Assembly (NCBI GenBank): GCA_033764095.1
Contig: JANRJF010000218.1
Location: forward strand, 1 to 39,168
Origin: JBDTMT01 sp033764095
GTDB taxonomy: Bacteria; Desulfobacterota; Binatia; HRBIN30; CADEER01
Reading direction: 5' to 3'
DNA: 39,168 bases
The notes beneath the pieces are model-generated. The model saw only the letters and a program-made list of their open reading frames with translations, did no database searches and was not told where the DNA came from. Position 1 is the first letter of the stretch. Every line of letters begins with the position of its first letter. A program made the translations under genes and the position numbers. This document shows, one piece after another, positions 1 through 6,588 of the stretch.

Positions 1-72
1 GTCCCATCGTCTAGCGGCCTAGGACACCGGCCTCTCACGTCGGGAACACGGGTTCGATTCCCGTTGGGACCA
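1..72 (+). tRNA. tRNA-Glu (anticodon CUC), first base just outside the window
   Basis: The sequence folds as a standard tRNA. The anticodon stem is CCGGC/GTCGG around the loop CTCTCAC, which gives anticodon CTC and decodes GAG as glutamate. The T-arm is ACGGG-TTCGATT-CCCGT. The 3' acceptor strand TGGGACC (65-71) needs GGTCCCA on the 5' side, but the window starts at GTCCCA, so base 1 of the tRNA lies one base upstream of the window. The discriminator is A72, followed by CC and then T, so CCA is not fully encoded. The 3' end of this gene is the left attachment site of a decayed integrated element. Confidence 0.95.
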
Positions 73-73
73 C
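54..73 (+). repeat. attL-like direct repeat (tRNA-Glu 3' end)
   Basis: TCGATTCCCGTTGGGACCAC, covering the T-loop, T-stem and acceptor 3' half of tRNA-Glu, is repeated exactly (20 of 20) in the same orientation at 1945-1964. The bases flanking the repeat differ on both sides. The 3' end of a tRNA gene is the classic target of tyrosine-recombinase elements, and an integrase remnant starts 9 bp to the right. Confidence 0.85.
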
Positions 74-81
74 CTTCTTCT

Positions 82-600
82 TCAAGGGTTTTTCGGCGGA
101 AACTGCGAACCTGGGCTTCCGGGTTCGCAGTTTTCGACCACGCGTGGGAGGACGGGCTGACCGTCGTCGCTGCCGATCGACGGATCCAGCAGCTTGAGTT
201 GCGCCTCGGCCTCGCCCGCCAGGAAGCGGCCGTAGTGCTTCTCGATCATGGCGACCGAGTTGCCGCACTGCTCGGCCAACCACTTGATGTTCACGCCGGC
301 CGTGAGCGCGACCGAGATGAAGGTGTGGCGGGTGGCGTAGATCTTCCGCTTGCGGATGTTCAACGCGTCCAGCGGACGAGGCCAGAACTCGCGCCCACTG
401 GTCTTGGTGGATCGGACGGCCGGTGACCTCGTTGGTGAACACGTAGTCGTCCGGCCGGTGCCGGCCGGAACGGCCGCACCAAGAACCTTTGCGCACCACC
501 GGCAGGAGGTGCACCGTTCGCTCACTGCCACGGGTCTTCGGCGCGTGTTCAGCGCCTTGGTAGCGCGACCGGCGAACGAGGATCGTGCCGCGGACGAGGC
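82..600 (-). pseudogene. Tyrosine-recombinase (phage/island integrase) remnant, frameshifted
   Basis: The C-terminal half of a site-specific tyrosine recombinase can be read on the minus strand in two frames. The upstream part (about 600 to 395) reads RGTILVRRSRYQG, KTRGSERTVHLLPVVRKG and YVFTNEVTGRPIHQDQWA. The downstream part (about 390 to 82) is in another frame and reads YATRHTF, then AGVNIKWLAEQCGNS, then MIEKHYGRFL. Together they give the box II Arg-His, a GNS in place of the usual GHS, and the probable catalytic Tyr in HYGR. The frame switch falls near 385-395 and looks like a single-base indel. No clear N-terminal half is visible upstream. The gene ends next to the attL-like repeat, as expected for an integrase at its own attachment site. 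It is almost certainly inactive. Confidence 0.8.
100..134 (+). terminator. Terminator-like hairpin inside the 3' end of the integrase remnant
   Basis: AAACTGCGAACC (100-111) pairs perfectly with GGTTCGCAGTTT (122-133) around a 10-nt loop, followed by a T. A T-run follows on the plus strand and a shorter one on the minus strand, so it could work in both directions. It lies 28 bp after the tRNA-Glu 3' end and probably ends tRNA transcription now that the native terminator is displaced to 1972-2012. Confidence 0.6.
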
Positions 601-878
601 CGAGGCATCGACGATCAGCTTCGCTTGAGCATCGCCGAAGCGCCGATCGACCGGGATCGGGATCGTCGATGCGGCCAGTTCTGAGGGCATGCCGGGCAGC
701 ACAAGGCGTGTGTGCCCAACTCGCGACGCCTGCTTGCGACGATCATCGCGCGGACGACGTCGTCTCGACGCGTAACAGGCCTGAGCGGCTTGTGCCCTGG
801 CGCGTGGCGCGATACCCACCCGCCGCGTGAGTTCCGGCAGAGACGAGCGCGCTCTGCGGCAATAAGGAGGCGGAAGCA
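601..878. other. No gene recognised (inside the decayed element)
   Basis: This stretch between the integrase remnant and the Cys-rich protein gene has several open frames on both strands, but none gives a protein I recognise. The minus-strand frame continuing upstream of the integrase remnant includes FGDAQAKLIVDAS. That could be decayed integrase N-terminal sequence, but I cannot assign it. Confidence 0.4.
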
Positions 879-1670
879 ATGAAGGGGAGCAGAGCTGGGC
901 GACACCTTGACCGGAGCGATTCCCGCGACCGCGCGGCCGGCGCGCCACGCCTGCTCCGCACAGTCGCCACCGCCGCCGTCCTGCTCGTGGCAGTCGCGCT
1001 GTCATCGGTGCGGGGGGCGCAAGCCGTATGTTGTATCTGCGAGAACATCGTCGGTAATCAGGACAATTGCGGGCCGGTGGAGATTCCCGACTGTGATCTC
1101 TGTGCCACCGCCTGCTCCAGCCAGGGCGGGACCGTGCGCAAGTGCTGTTCGGAGCTTGCGAACTGCGGCGACGGGGGCGCGGACGCTTGTCCCGCCGTGA
1201 CCAAGGTCTGCTACGAATCGACGGCGGGTTTCTGCAATGGCACCTGCACAGGCCCCACCGAGACCCCCACCTCCACCCCGACGGCGACATCCACCAGCAC
1301 GGCGACGCAGACATCGAGTCATACGCCGATCGACACGCCGACTGCCACGCCGATCGATACCCCGACGGCGACTCCCACCAACACCGGCATCCCCAGTGGC
1401 GGCTCCTGCACCGAGCCCGAACTCTGTGCATCGGGGTTCTGCGCCAACATGGTGTGCTGCGACACAGCCTGCGACGAGCCGCTGCAGGCGTGCAACATCC
1501 CCGGCCACGTGGGAACCTGCACGACGCTCGCCGCTGCTGCCCCGGCCACCTCGACCACCGGCCTGATGGTTGCCGGACTCGTGCTCACGGCGATCGGTGC
1601 GCTCGCGTTCGCGCGCCGGCGCCCGCGCGCGCCTCACCACGGCGGCACGGACGCAAGACCCCGCCCTTGA
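879..1670 (+). CDS. Secreted Cys-rich surface protein with Thr/Pro stalk and C-terminal anchor
   Basis: 263 residues. The start is set by AAGGAGG at 864-870, 8 bp before the ATG. Residues about 1-49 are a long signal peptide ending in AQA before VCC. Residues 50-125 hold about 14 Cys. Residues 126-170 are a Thr/Pro-rich stalk with a repeated TPIDTPTA unit. Residues about 171-212 form a second Cys module containing CASGFC and MVCCDTAC, a pattern known from cell-surface proteins of myxobacteria and relatives. The C-terminus has a hydrophobic helix (GLMVAGLVLTAIGALAF) followed by RRRPR. This three-part tail resembles CTERM-type sorting signals, though no known class motif fits. The function is unknown; a disulfide-rich surface or adhesive role is inferred. 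It lies between the two att-like repeats, so it is either island cargo or a later insertion. Confidence 0.8.
   Translation: MKGSRAGRHLDRSDSRDRAAGAPRLLRTVATAAVLLVAVALSSVRGAQAVCCICENIVGNQDNCGPVEIPDCDLCATACSSQGGTVRKCCSELANCGDGGADACPAVTKVCYESTAGFCNGTCTGPTETPTSTPTATSTSTATQTSSHTPIDTPTATPIDTPTATPTNTGIPSGGSCTEPELCASGFCANMVCCDTACDEPLQACNIPGHVGTCTTLAAAAPATSTTGLMVAGLVLTAIGALAFARRRPRAPHHGGTDARPRP
1323..1370 (+). repeat. Tandem 24-bp repeat encoding TPIDTPTA twice
   Basis: Two adjacent 24-bp copies (1323-1346 and 1347-1370) match at 20 of 24 positions and encode the same eight residues in the stalk of the Cys-rich protein. The differences are mostly synonymous, which points to an old in-frame duplication under protein-level selection. 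Confidence 0.75.
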
Positions 1671-1725
1671 AGGGCGCGCGCCGGCGAGTGCTCGGCGGAC
1701 GTGGAGTCATGAAGGGCGTCGTCAC

Positions 1726-1944
1726 CTACGGTTGATCGGCACGGAGCCGAACGCGCACTCGGGTATCGTCCAATATGACGACGGCACCTTCCTCTAGTAC
1801 CGCCTGTAGGTTGGGAAGATTGGCGCATAACAGCGGTGCCTGAACGTCGGGCCGGCGCTGGCCGGCGTGGCGAAGCAGGATCACGCACGGCAGCTGCTCC
1901 TCGCGCAGCGCCAAGAGGACGCCGAAGTCCCGGTCGGCGACGCC
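1726..1944 (-). pseudogene. DUF5615 PIN-like toxin, C-terminal fragment truncated at the right att repeat
   Basis: Read on the minus strand, the frame gives VADRDFGVLLALREEQLPCV, then a VILLRHAGQRRPD segment, then a GAVVILDDTRVRVR end. This matches the second half of DUF5615 (PIN-like, VapC-type) proteins, where the D-R-D-F segment carries conserved acidic residues. Just upstream the frame runs into the translated att repeat (GPNGNRG), so about the first 50-60 residues are missing and there is no start codon. DUF5615 genes are usually paired with a small antitoxin gene such as DUF433; none is present. The break coincides with the att repeat, so the truncation probably arose with recombination there. 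Confidence 0.75.
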
Positions 1945-1964
1945 TCGATTCCCGTTGGGACCAC
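1945..1964 (+). repeat. attR-like direct repeat
   Basis: Exact 20-bp copy of the tRNA-Glu 3' end at 54-73 (TCGATTCCCGTTGGGACCAC). Position 1944 and position 1965 both differ from the bases flanking the tRNA copy. It is followed 8 bp later by a strong terminator and then rnk, which fits the original chromosomal sequence downstream of the tRNA. Confidence 0.85.
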
Positions 1965-1971
1965 TCGCGCG

Positions 1972-2012
1972 CGGCGGCTCCGAGCTCACCTCGGAGCCGC
2001 CGCCGTCGTTTT
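1972..2012 (+). terminator. Rho-independent terminator, probably the original tRNA-Glu terminator
   Basis: CGGCGGCTCCGAG (1972-1984) pairs perfectly with CTCGGAGCCGCCG (1990-2002) around the loop CTCAC, and TTTT follows at 2009-2012. It begins 8 bp after the att-like copy of the tRNA 3' end. In an uninterrupted chromosome that would put it immediately after the tRNA gene. Confidence 0.8.
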
Positions 2013-2091
2013 GGCCGTCCACCTTCGTGGCGACGGCGAGTGGGTCGGGTCGTTGACCCGCCGCCATCTGCCCTGCACGCTCATCGGCATC

Positions 2092-2511
2092 ATGGCGACG
2101 AACGAGCGACCCATCATTCTCACCGAGTCGGACATGGCGCGCCTGCGCCGCGTCATCGAGCAATACGGATCGGGCCGCAACGCCCGGGCGTGCGAGGCGC
2201 TCGAGGCGGAGCTCGATCGCGCCGAGGTGGTCGCTGCCGGCGAGGTCGGGTGCGACGTGGTGACGATGAACTCGCGCGCGCGCTTCGTCGACGAGCAGAC
2301 CGGTGCAGAGGACGAGGTCACGCTGGTCTACCCGTTCGAGGCCGATCCGGAGGTGGGGCGGATCTCCATCCTCGCCCCGATCGGTACCGCGTTGCTCGGC
2401 CTGTCGGTCGGGCAGAGCATCGATTGGCCGATGCCGAATCGCTCCACCACGCGGCTGCGCGTCACCGACGTCGTCTATCAGCCGGAGGCGGCTGGCGAGG
2501 TTCACGGCTGA
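2092..2511 (+). CDS. rnk: Rnk, regulator of nucleoside diphosphate kinase (GreA/GreB-like)
   Basis: 139 residues, against 136 in E. coli. Residues 1-50 form the short N-terminal arm with ACEALEAELDRAEVV. The rest is the GreA/GreB-type C-terminal domain with DVVTMNSR, TLVYP, ISILAPIGTALLGLSVGQSI and the closing YQPEAAG, all strongly conserved in Rnk. Rnk binds RNA polymerase near the secondary channel and in E. coli affects nucleoside diphosphate kinase levels; it lacks the long coiled coil of GreA. The ATG gives the family length. There is no clear Shine-Dalgarno, and an upstream TTGACC at 2053 lacks a good -10 partner. It lies just outside the decayed element, so it is probably the native neighbour of tRNA-Glu. 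Confidence 0.93.
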   Translation: MATNERPIILTESDMARLRRVIEQYGSGRNARACEALEAELDRAEVVAAGEVGCDVVTMNSRARFVDEQTGAEDEVTLVYPFEADPEVGRISILAPIGTALLGLSVGQSIDWPMPNRSTTRLRVTDVVYQPEAAGEVHG

Positions 2512-2527
2512 CCCGAGGCCTGGCAGA

Positions 2528-2685
2528 GGATTTCACCGCGGAGACGCCGAGACGCGGAGGGATGCGGGCACGCGCGCGGCATCGCCACCTGTCTGACACT
2601 CCTCCACCGTGAAGATCCGTGAGCCCGCGGCGAGCGCATATGGAGCCTGCGGCCTCGGCGTCTCCGCGTCTCCACGGTGAGATCC
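2528..2685. repeat. Inverted-repeat element with 33-bp arms
   Basis: The left arm (2528-2560) and the reverse complement of the right arm (2653-2685) match at 29 of 33 positions. Each starts GGAT and contains TCACCG followed by two GGAGACGC-like units in tandem. The 92 bp between the arms holds no gene. Repeats of this kind (CACCG-GGAGACGC-GAGACGC) occur between genes in many GC-rich bacteria. It may be a small non-autonomous mobile element or a REP-like hairpin; I see no transposase nearby. Confidence 0.6.
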
Positions 2686-2765
2686 ATTTGTCGGATCACG
2701 GCGCGGTGGCGCGATTTGCGCCGCGCAGAGCCGGCGCGTAGCACTGGAGCCGATACGGTTCTCCG

Positions 2766-4025
2766 GTGTCGCATTTTTCTGATGATCGGCCTGATGATCG
2801 GCGCCCGCGGCTGTCGCGGAGGCTGCTGTTCACCCTGCGCAGCGCGGGTCTGTTGATCGGCGCACTGGTGGCGCCGGCGCGGGCGCGGCCGCTGGTCTAC
2901 GTCACCGAGAAGCATTCCGACGCGGTGACGGTGATCGACGCGGCCAGCAACACGGTCGTCGGGGACATCGCGGTCGGCGCTGGGCCGTCGAGCCTGGCGC
3001 TGACGCCGAACGGCCGCACCCTCTATGTCGTCAACGCCAGCAGCTCGGCAGATGACGTGTCGGTGATCGACGCGGCCGCGGCGCGCCCGCTGCATACGAT
3101 CGCGGTCGGCAAGCAGCCGCTCGGCATCGCCTTCCGGCCCGACGGCGCCGTCGCCTACGTCAGCAACACCGGCGCCGGGACGCTGTCGGTGATCGAGGTC
3201 GCGCGGCAGCGCGCCACGACGACGATCAAGGTCGGCGCCAGTCCGGCCGGCGTCGCGGTCACGCCCGACGGCGCCTTCGTCTACGTCGCCAACGCGCAGG
3301 ATCTCAACGCGCCGAAGCGCGGCACCGTGTCGGTGATCGACACGGCGCGCAACGCGGTGACCGCGACCGTCAGCGTCGGCAACAATCCCTTCGCCGTTGC
3401 GATCACGCCGGATGGGCGCGAGGCCTGGGTGGTGAACAGCCACTCGCTGACCAGCCAGGGACCGGGCAGCGTGTCGGTGATCGACGTCGCGACCAACACG
3501 GTGAGCGCGACCATCGCGCTCGGCGGCAACCCGCTGGGCATCGCCATCGCGCCGGACGGCGGCACCGCCTACGTGAGCGAGTTCTCCGACAACGCGGTGG
3601 CGATCGTCGACGTCGCGACCCATACGCCGATCGCCAGCGTGCGGGTGGGTGAGGGGCCGCTGGGTATCGCGATCACCGCCGACGGGCGCGCGGTCTACGT
3701 CGCGGACCGGCAGCCGTTCGGTTCCGCCGGCGGCGGTGACGTGAAGGTGATCGACACCGCGACTGCCACCGTGGTGGCGACGATCGACGTCGGCGCCAAC
3801 CCGACCGAGGTGACGATCGGCGATCCCGCCGCTGCCTGCGCCGGTGACTGCGACGCCAACGGCCGGGTGACGGTCGATGAGTTGTTGCTGGCGGTCAACG
3901 TCACGCTCGGCTCCGCGCCGCTGGCGCAGTGTCCGTCGCTCGACGCCAACCGCGACGGCGCCGTGCAGGTGAGCGACGTGCTGCGCGCGGTGACCGATTC
4001 GCTCGACGGCTGCCCGGCGCCCTGA
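2766..4025 (+). CDS. Secreted seven-bladed YVTN beta-propeller with C-terminal dockerin-like EF-hands
   Basis: 419 residues from a GTG start; the start is uncertain because no Shine-Dalgarno is visible. An N-terminal Arg-rich segment and hydrophobic stretch (AGLLIGALVAPARA) form a signal peptide. I count seven repeats of about 42-48 residues, each opening with YV(T/S/A)-type strands, a VSVID core and a closing TPDGR turn, which makes a full YncE/YVTN propeller. After residue about 360 comes a Ca-binding pair, DCDANGRVTVDEL and DANRDGAVQVSDV, like the two EF-hands of a dockerin. Propellers of this kind bind ligands or act as surface scaffolds. No cohesin is seen in the window, so the partner is unknown. 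Confidence 0.85.
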   Translation: MSHFSDDRPDDRRPRLSRRLLFTLRSAGLLIGALVAPARARPLVYVTEKHSDAVTVIDAASNTVVGDIAVGAGPSSLALTPNGRTLYVVNASSSADDVSVIDAAAARPLHTIAVGKQPLGIAFRPDGAVAYVSNTGAGTLSVIEVARQRATTTIKVGASPAGVAVTPDGAFVYVANAQDLNAPKRGTVSVIDTARNAVTATVSVGNNPFAVAITPDGREAWVVNSHSLTSQGPGSVSVIDVATNTVSATIALGGNPLGIAIAPDGGTAYVSEFSDNAVAIVDVATHTPIASVRVGEGPLGIAITADGRAVYVADRQPFGSAGGGDVKVIDTATATVVATIDVGANPTEVTIGDPAAACAGDCDANGRVTVDELLLAVNVTLGSAPLAQCPSLDANRDGAVQVSDVLRAVTDSLDGCPAP

Positions 4026-4135
4026 GCGGCCGCGCGCCCTGGGTCGGGGCACGAACTCCGTCCCCCCGGCGACGTGACCAACCCCGATTCACATGGCACA
4101 GTGGGCGACCACATCGCACGGGAGGAGTACCGCAT

Positions 4136-5011
4136 ATGGGTGAATCGTCGCGCCGCTGGTCCGCCATTCAAGTCGCTGCCGTCGCGGCCGTGGCCGCGTT
4201 CGCGCACGCCGCGCTCGCACAGCAGACCCCACCGGAGCTGCCGCAGGCGAGCCCCAACGCCAGCGTCATGCAGCAGGTCGGCCTGACCAAGTTCACCGTC
4301 ACCTACTCCAGCCCGGGCGTGAAGGGCCGCACGGTCTGGGGCGAGCTGGTGCCGTACGATCAGCTGTGGCGCACCGGCGCCAATCTGGCGACGCAGATCG
4401 AGGCGTCGCGCGACTTCACCTTCGGCGGCACCAAGGTGCCGGCCGGGACCTACGCCCTGTATACGATTCCCGGCAAGTCGAGCTGGACCGTGATCCTCAA
4501 CAAGAACCCCAACGCCGGCGGCACGCGCGGCTACGACGAGAAGAACGACGTGGCGCGCATCTCCGTCACCCCGACGCAGATCCCGGCGCGCGAACGCCTC
4601 GCGTTCCTGTTCTCCAACACCACCGAGGACAGCAGCCGGCTCGATCTGGAATGGGACACGCTGCGCGTCTCTATGCCGATCAAGGTCGACACCGCGCAGC
4701 AGGCGACCGCCAACATCGACAAGGCGCTGGCCGACGCGTGGCGCCCGCACTTCGCCTCGGCGCGCTACCTGCTCGACAGCGGCGGCGATCTGAAGACCGC
4801 GCTCGGCTACATCGACACCTCGATCGCCATCAAGTCGACCTGGTGGAACAACTGGGTGAAGGCGCAGATCCTCGCCAAGCAGGGCAACCAGGCCGAGGCG
4901 GTGGTCGCCGCTGAGCAGGCGCAGAAGCTCGGCCAGGGCGACGAGATCTACGAGGGCTTCTTCAAGGATCAGATCGCCAAGTCGATCGCCGACTGGAAGA
5001 AGCCGTCCTGA
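4136..5011 (+). CDS. Exported DUF2911 protein with TPR-like C-terminus; first gene of the bsh operon
   Basis: 291 residues. The start is set by GGAGGAG at 4121-4127, 8 bp before the ATG. A signal peptide (IQVAAVAAVAAFAHAALA) ends before QQTPPE. The DUF2911 domain spans about residues 45-180 with YSSPGVKGRTVWG, VPYDQLWRTGAN and VPAGTYALYTIPG. The C-terminal 90 residues are helical, with TPR-like ALGYIDTSIAIKSTWWNNW and a conserved-looking aromatic helix. The biochemical role of DUF2911 is not established. Its stop (TGA 5009-5011) overlaps the proposed CTG start of bshC, so it appears translationally coupled to the thiol-synthesis genes downstream, which suggests a shared job in the envelope. 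Confidence 0.85.
   Translation: MGESSRRWSAIQVAAVAAVAAFAHAALAQQTPPELPQASPNASVMQQVGLTKFTVTYSSPGVKGRTVWGELVPYDQLWRTGANLATQIEASRDFTFGGTKVPAGTYALYTIPGKSSWTVILNKNPNAGGTRGYDEKNDVARISVTPTQIPARERLAFLFSNTTEDSSRLDLEWDTLRVSMPIKVDTAQQATANIDKALADAWRPHFASARYLLDSGGDLKTALGYIDTSIAIKSTWWNNWVKAQILAKQGNQAEAVVAAEQAQKLGQGDEIYEGFFKDQIAKSIADWKKPS
4995..5010 (+). promoter_or_regulatory. Ribosome binding site and CTG start of bshC
   Basis: GGAAGAAG (4995-5002) lies 5 bp before CTG at 5008-5010. The CTG shares two bases with the TGA of the DUF2911 gene. No ATG, GTG or TTG occurs in frame between here and 5128. Starting at 5128 would remove about 40 residues that match the conserved BshC N-terminus. Confidence 0.55.
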
Positions 5012-6588
5012 GCCTCTTCGACCGCTACCTCGCCGGCGCCGCGGCGGCGTTCTATCCGGGCCACTTCCTGGCCGCGGAGGATCGCCGCCGCGCCGTCGCG
5101 CGCGCCGCGCGGCCGCTGGCGCCGGCGGTGGCCGACGCGCTGGTGGCGCAGAACGCGCGCCTGGCGGCGAGCCCGGCGCGCGACGCACACCTCGAAGCCC
5201 TGCGCGGCGGTGCCGCGGCGGTGCTCACCGGCCAGCAGGTCGGCCTGTTCCTCGGCCCGCTGTTCACCCTCTACAAGGCGGCGTCGGCGATTCGCCTGGC
5301 GCAGGCGTTGCGGGCGGAGACCGGCACGCCGGTGGTGCCGATCTTCTGGCTGCAGACCGAGGATCACGACCTGCCGGAGATCGCCGCCTGCCACGTCTCC
5401 TGCACCGACGGCACGCCGCGCGCGCTGGCGCTGCCGGCGGACGACGCCCGCGTGCCGATCGCGCATCGCGTCCTGCCAGACCAGGTCGCCGACCTCCTCG
5501 CCGCCGTCGACGCCGAGCTCGGCCGCCTGCCGCACGCGGCGCAGCACCTGACGCGGCTGGCCACGCACTACCGGGCGGGCCGCGGCTGGGCCGATGCGTT
5601 TGCCGGCGTACTCGCCGAACTGTTCGCCGACCACGGCCTGGTGATCGTCGACCCGCGCGACGCGCGCCTCGCCGCCGCCGCCGCGCCGCTGCACCGCCGC
5701 GCGCTGGAGGAGTGCGAGGCGCTGGCGGCGCTGCTGCTCGAACGCAGCGCCGCGCTGCGCGCAGACGGCGTCGAGCCCGGCGTGCACGTGCGCGCCGCGG
5801 CGCCGCTGTCGTTCTTCCATCCGGACGGCTGCGACGGCGCGCGCTATCGCCTGGCGCCGCTCGCGCACGGCTTCGCGCTGGTCGGCGGCGACGGCGTCTA
5901 CACCCGCCGCGACCTGCTCGCCGCGCTCGACGCCGAGCCGCTGCGCTTCAGCAGCAGCGCGCTGCTGCGCCCGATCGTCCAGGATGCGCTGCTGCCGACC
6001 GCCGCGTACGTCGGCGGTCCGGCCGAGGTGGCGTACTTCGCTCAGCTGGCGCCGCTCTACGCCGCGTTCGAGCTGCCGATGCCGCTGGTCGTCCCGCGCC
6101 TGCGCCTGCGCGTCGTCGACGCGCGCAGCGCGCGCCTGCTGGAGCGCTTCGCGGTCACCCCGGCGGACGCCGCGCGGCCGTTGGCGGAAATCCTGCCCGG
6201 GCAGGGTGCGCAGGACGCGGGCCCCGCCGCGCAGGTGCTGCCGGCGCTCGACGCGGCGCTCGACGGCCTGCGCGACGAGCTCGCCCGCCTCGGGCCGGGC
6301 GCGCAGCGCGCCGCCGAGAAGACGCGCGCCACGGTGGCCGGCGCCCTGCGCATGCTGGAATCCCGCCTCAGCGCCCAGCGCGCGCAGGCCGATGATGAGG
6401 CGAGCGCCGCCTGGCGGCGGGTGCAGCAGTGGCTGTATCCGAACGGCCAGCCGCAGGAGCGGGTGTACGGGCTCGCCACCTGCGCGGCGCGCTTCGGCGA
6501 GGGCGCGTTCGTCGAGCGCGTGCTGGCCGCCGCCGGCTCCGATGCGACCGCCGTCGGCGACCTCTACTGGAACCAGGAGGCGCGGTGA
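5008..6588 (+). CDS. bshC: BshC, putative bacillithiol cysteine-adding enzyme
   Basis: 526 residues from the proposed CTG start; B. subtilis BshC is 539. BshC is the last enzyme of bacillithiol synthesis and joins cysteine to GlcN-malate in the cytoplasm. Recognisable segments are FDRYLAG..FYPGHF at the N-terminus, AVLTGQQVGLFLGPLFTLYK around residue 70, PVVPIFWLQTEDHDLPEI, the DALLPTAAYVGGPAEVAYF segment, and a C-terminal helical region. The nucleotide-binding-like TGQQ and EDHD motifs are intact. The start is unusual: CTG overlapping the previous stop. The stop overlaps the GTG of bshA by 4 bp. An intact BshC beside BshA is good evidence for bacillithiol or a close relative in this organism. 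Confidence 0.9.
   Translation: MSLFDRYLAGAAAAFYPGHFLAAEDRRRAVARAARPLAPAVADALVAQNARLAASPARDAHLEALRGGAAAVLTGQQVGLFLGPLFTLYKAASAIRLAQALRAETGTPVVPIFWLQTEDHDLPEIAACHVSCTDGTPRALALPADDARVPIAHRVLPDQVADLLAAVDAELGRLPHAAQHLTRLATHYRAGRGWADAFAGVLAELFADHGLVIVDPRDARLAAAAAPLHRRALEECEALAALLLERSAALRADGVEPGVHVRAAAPLSFFHPDGCDGARYRLAPLAHGFALVGGDGVYTRRDLLAALDAEPLRFSSSALLRPIVQDALLPTAAYVGGPAEVAYFAQLAPLYAAFELPMPLVVPRLRLRVVDARSARLLERFAVTPADAARPLAEILPGQGAQDAGPAAQVLPALDAALDGLRDELARLGPGAQRAAEKTRATVAGALRMLESRLSAQRAQADDEASAAWRRVQQWLYPNGQPQERVYGLATCAARFGEGAFVERVLAAAGSDATAVGDLYWNQEAR

Noticed and set aside
35..514. Minus-strand frame ending in VVPTGIEPVFPT
   Set aside because: That ending is the translated tRNA-Glu gene, a well-known annotation artefact. 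Only its middle part is real integrase sequence and it is covered by the pseudogene.
2053..2081. TTGACC with CACGCT 17 bp later, upstream of rnk
   Set aside because: The -10 matches the consensus at only two positions, and the start would fall almost on the ATG.
2502..4052. 516-residue minus-strand frame with periodic DHR and DRD motifs
   Set aside because: The periodicity comes from the seven propeller blades read backwards, not from a repeat protein.
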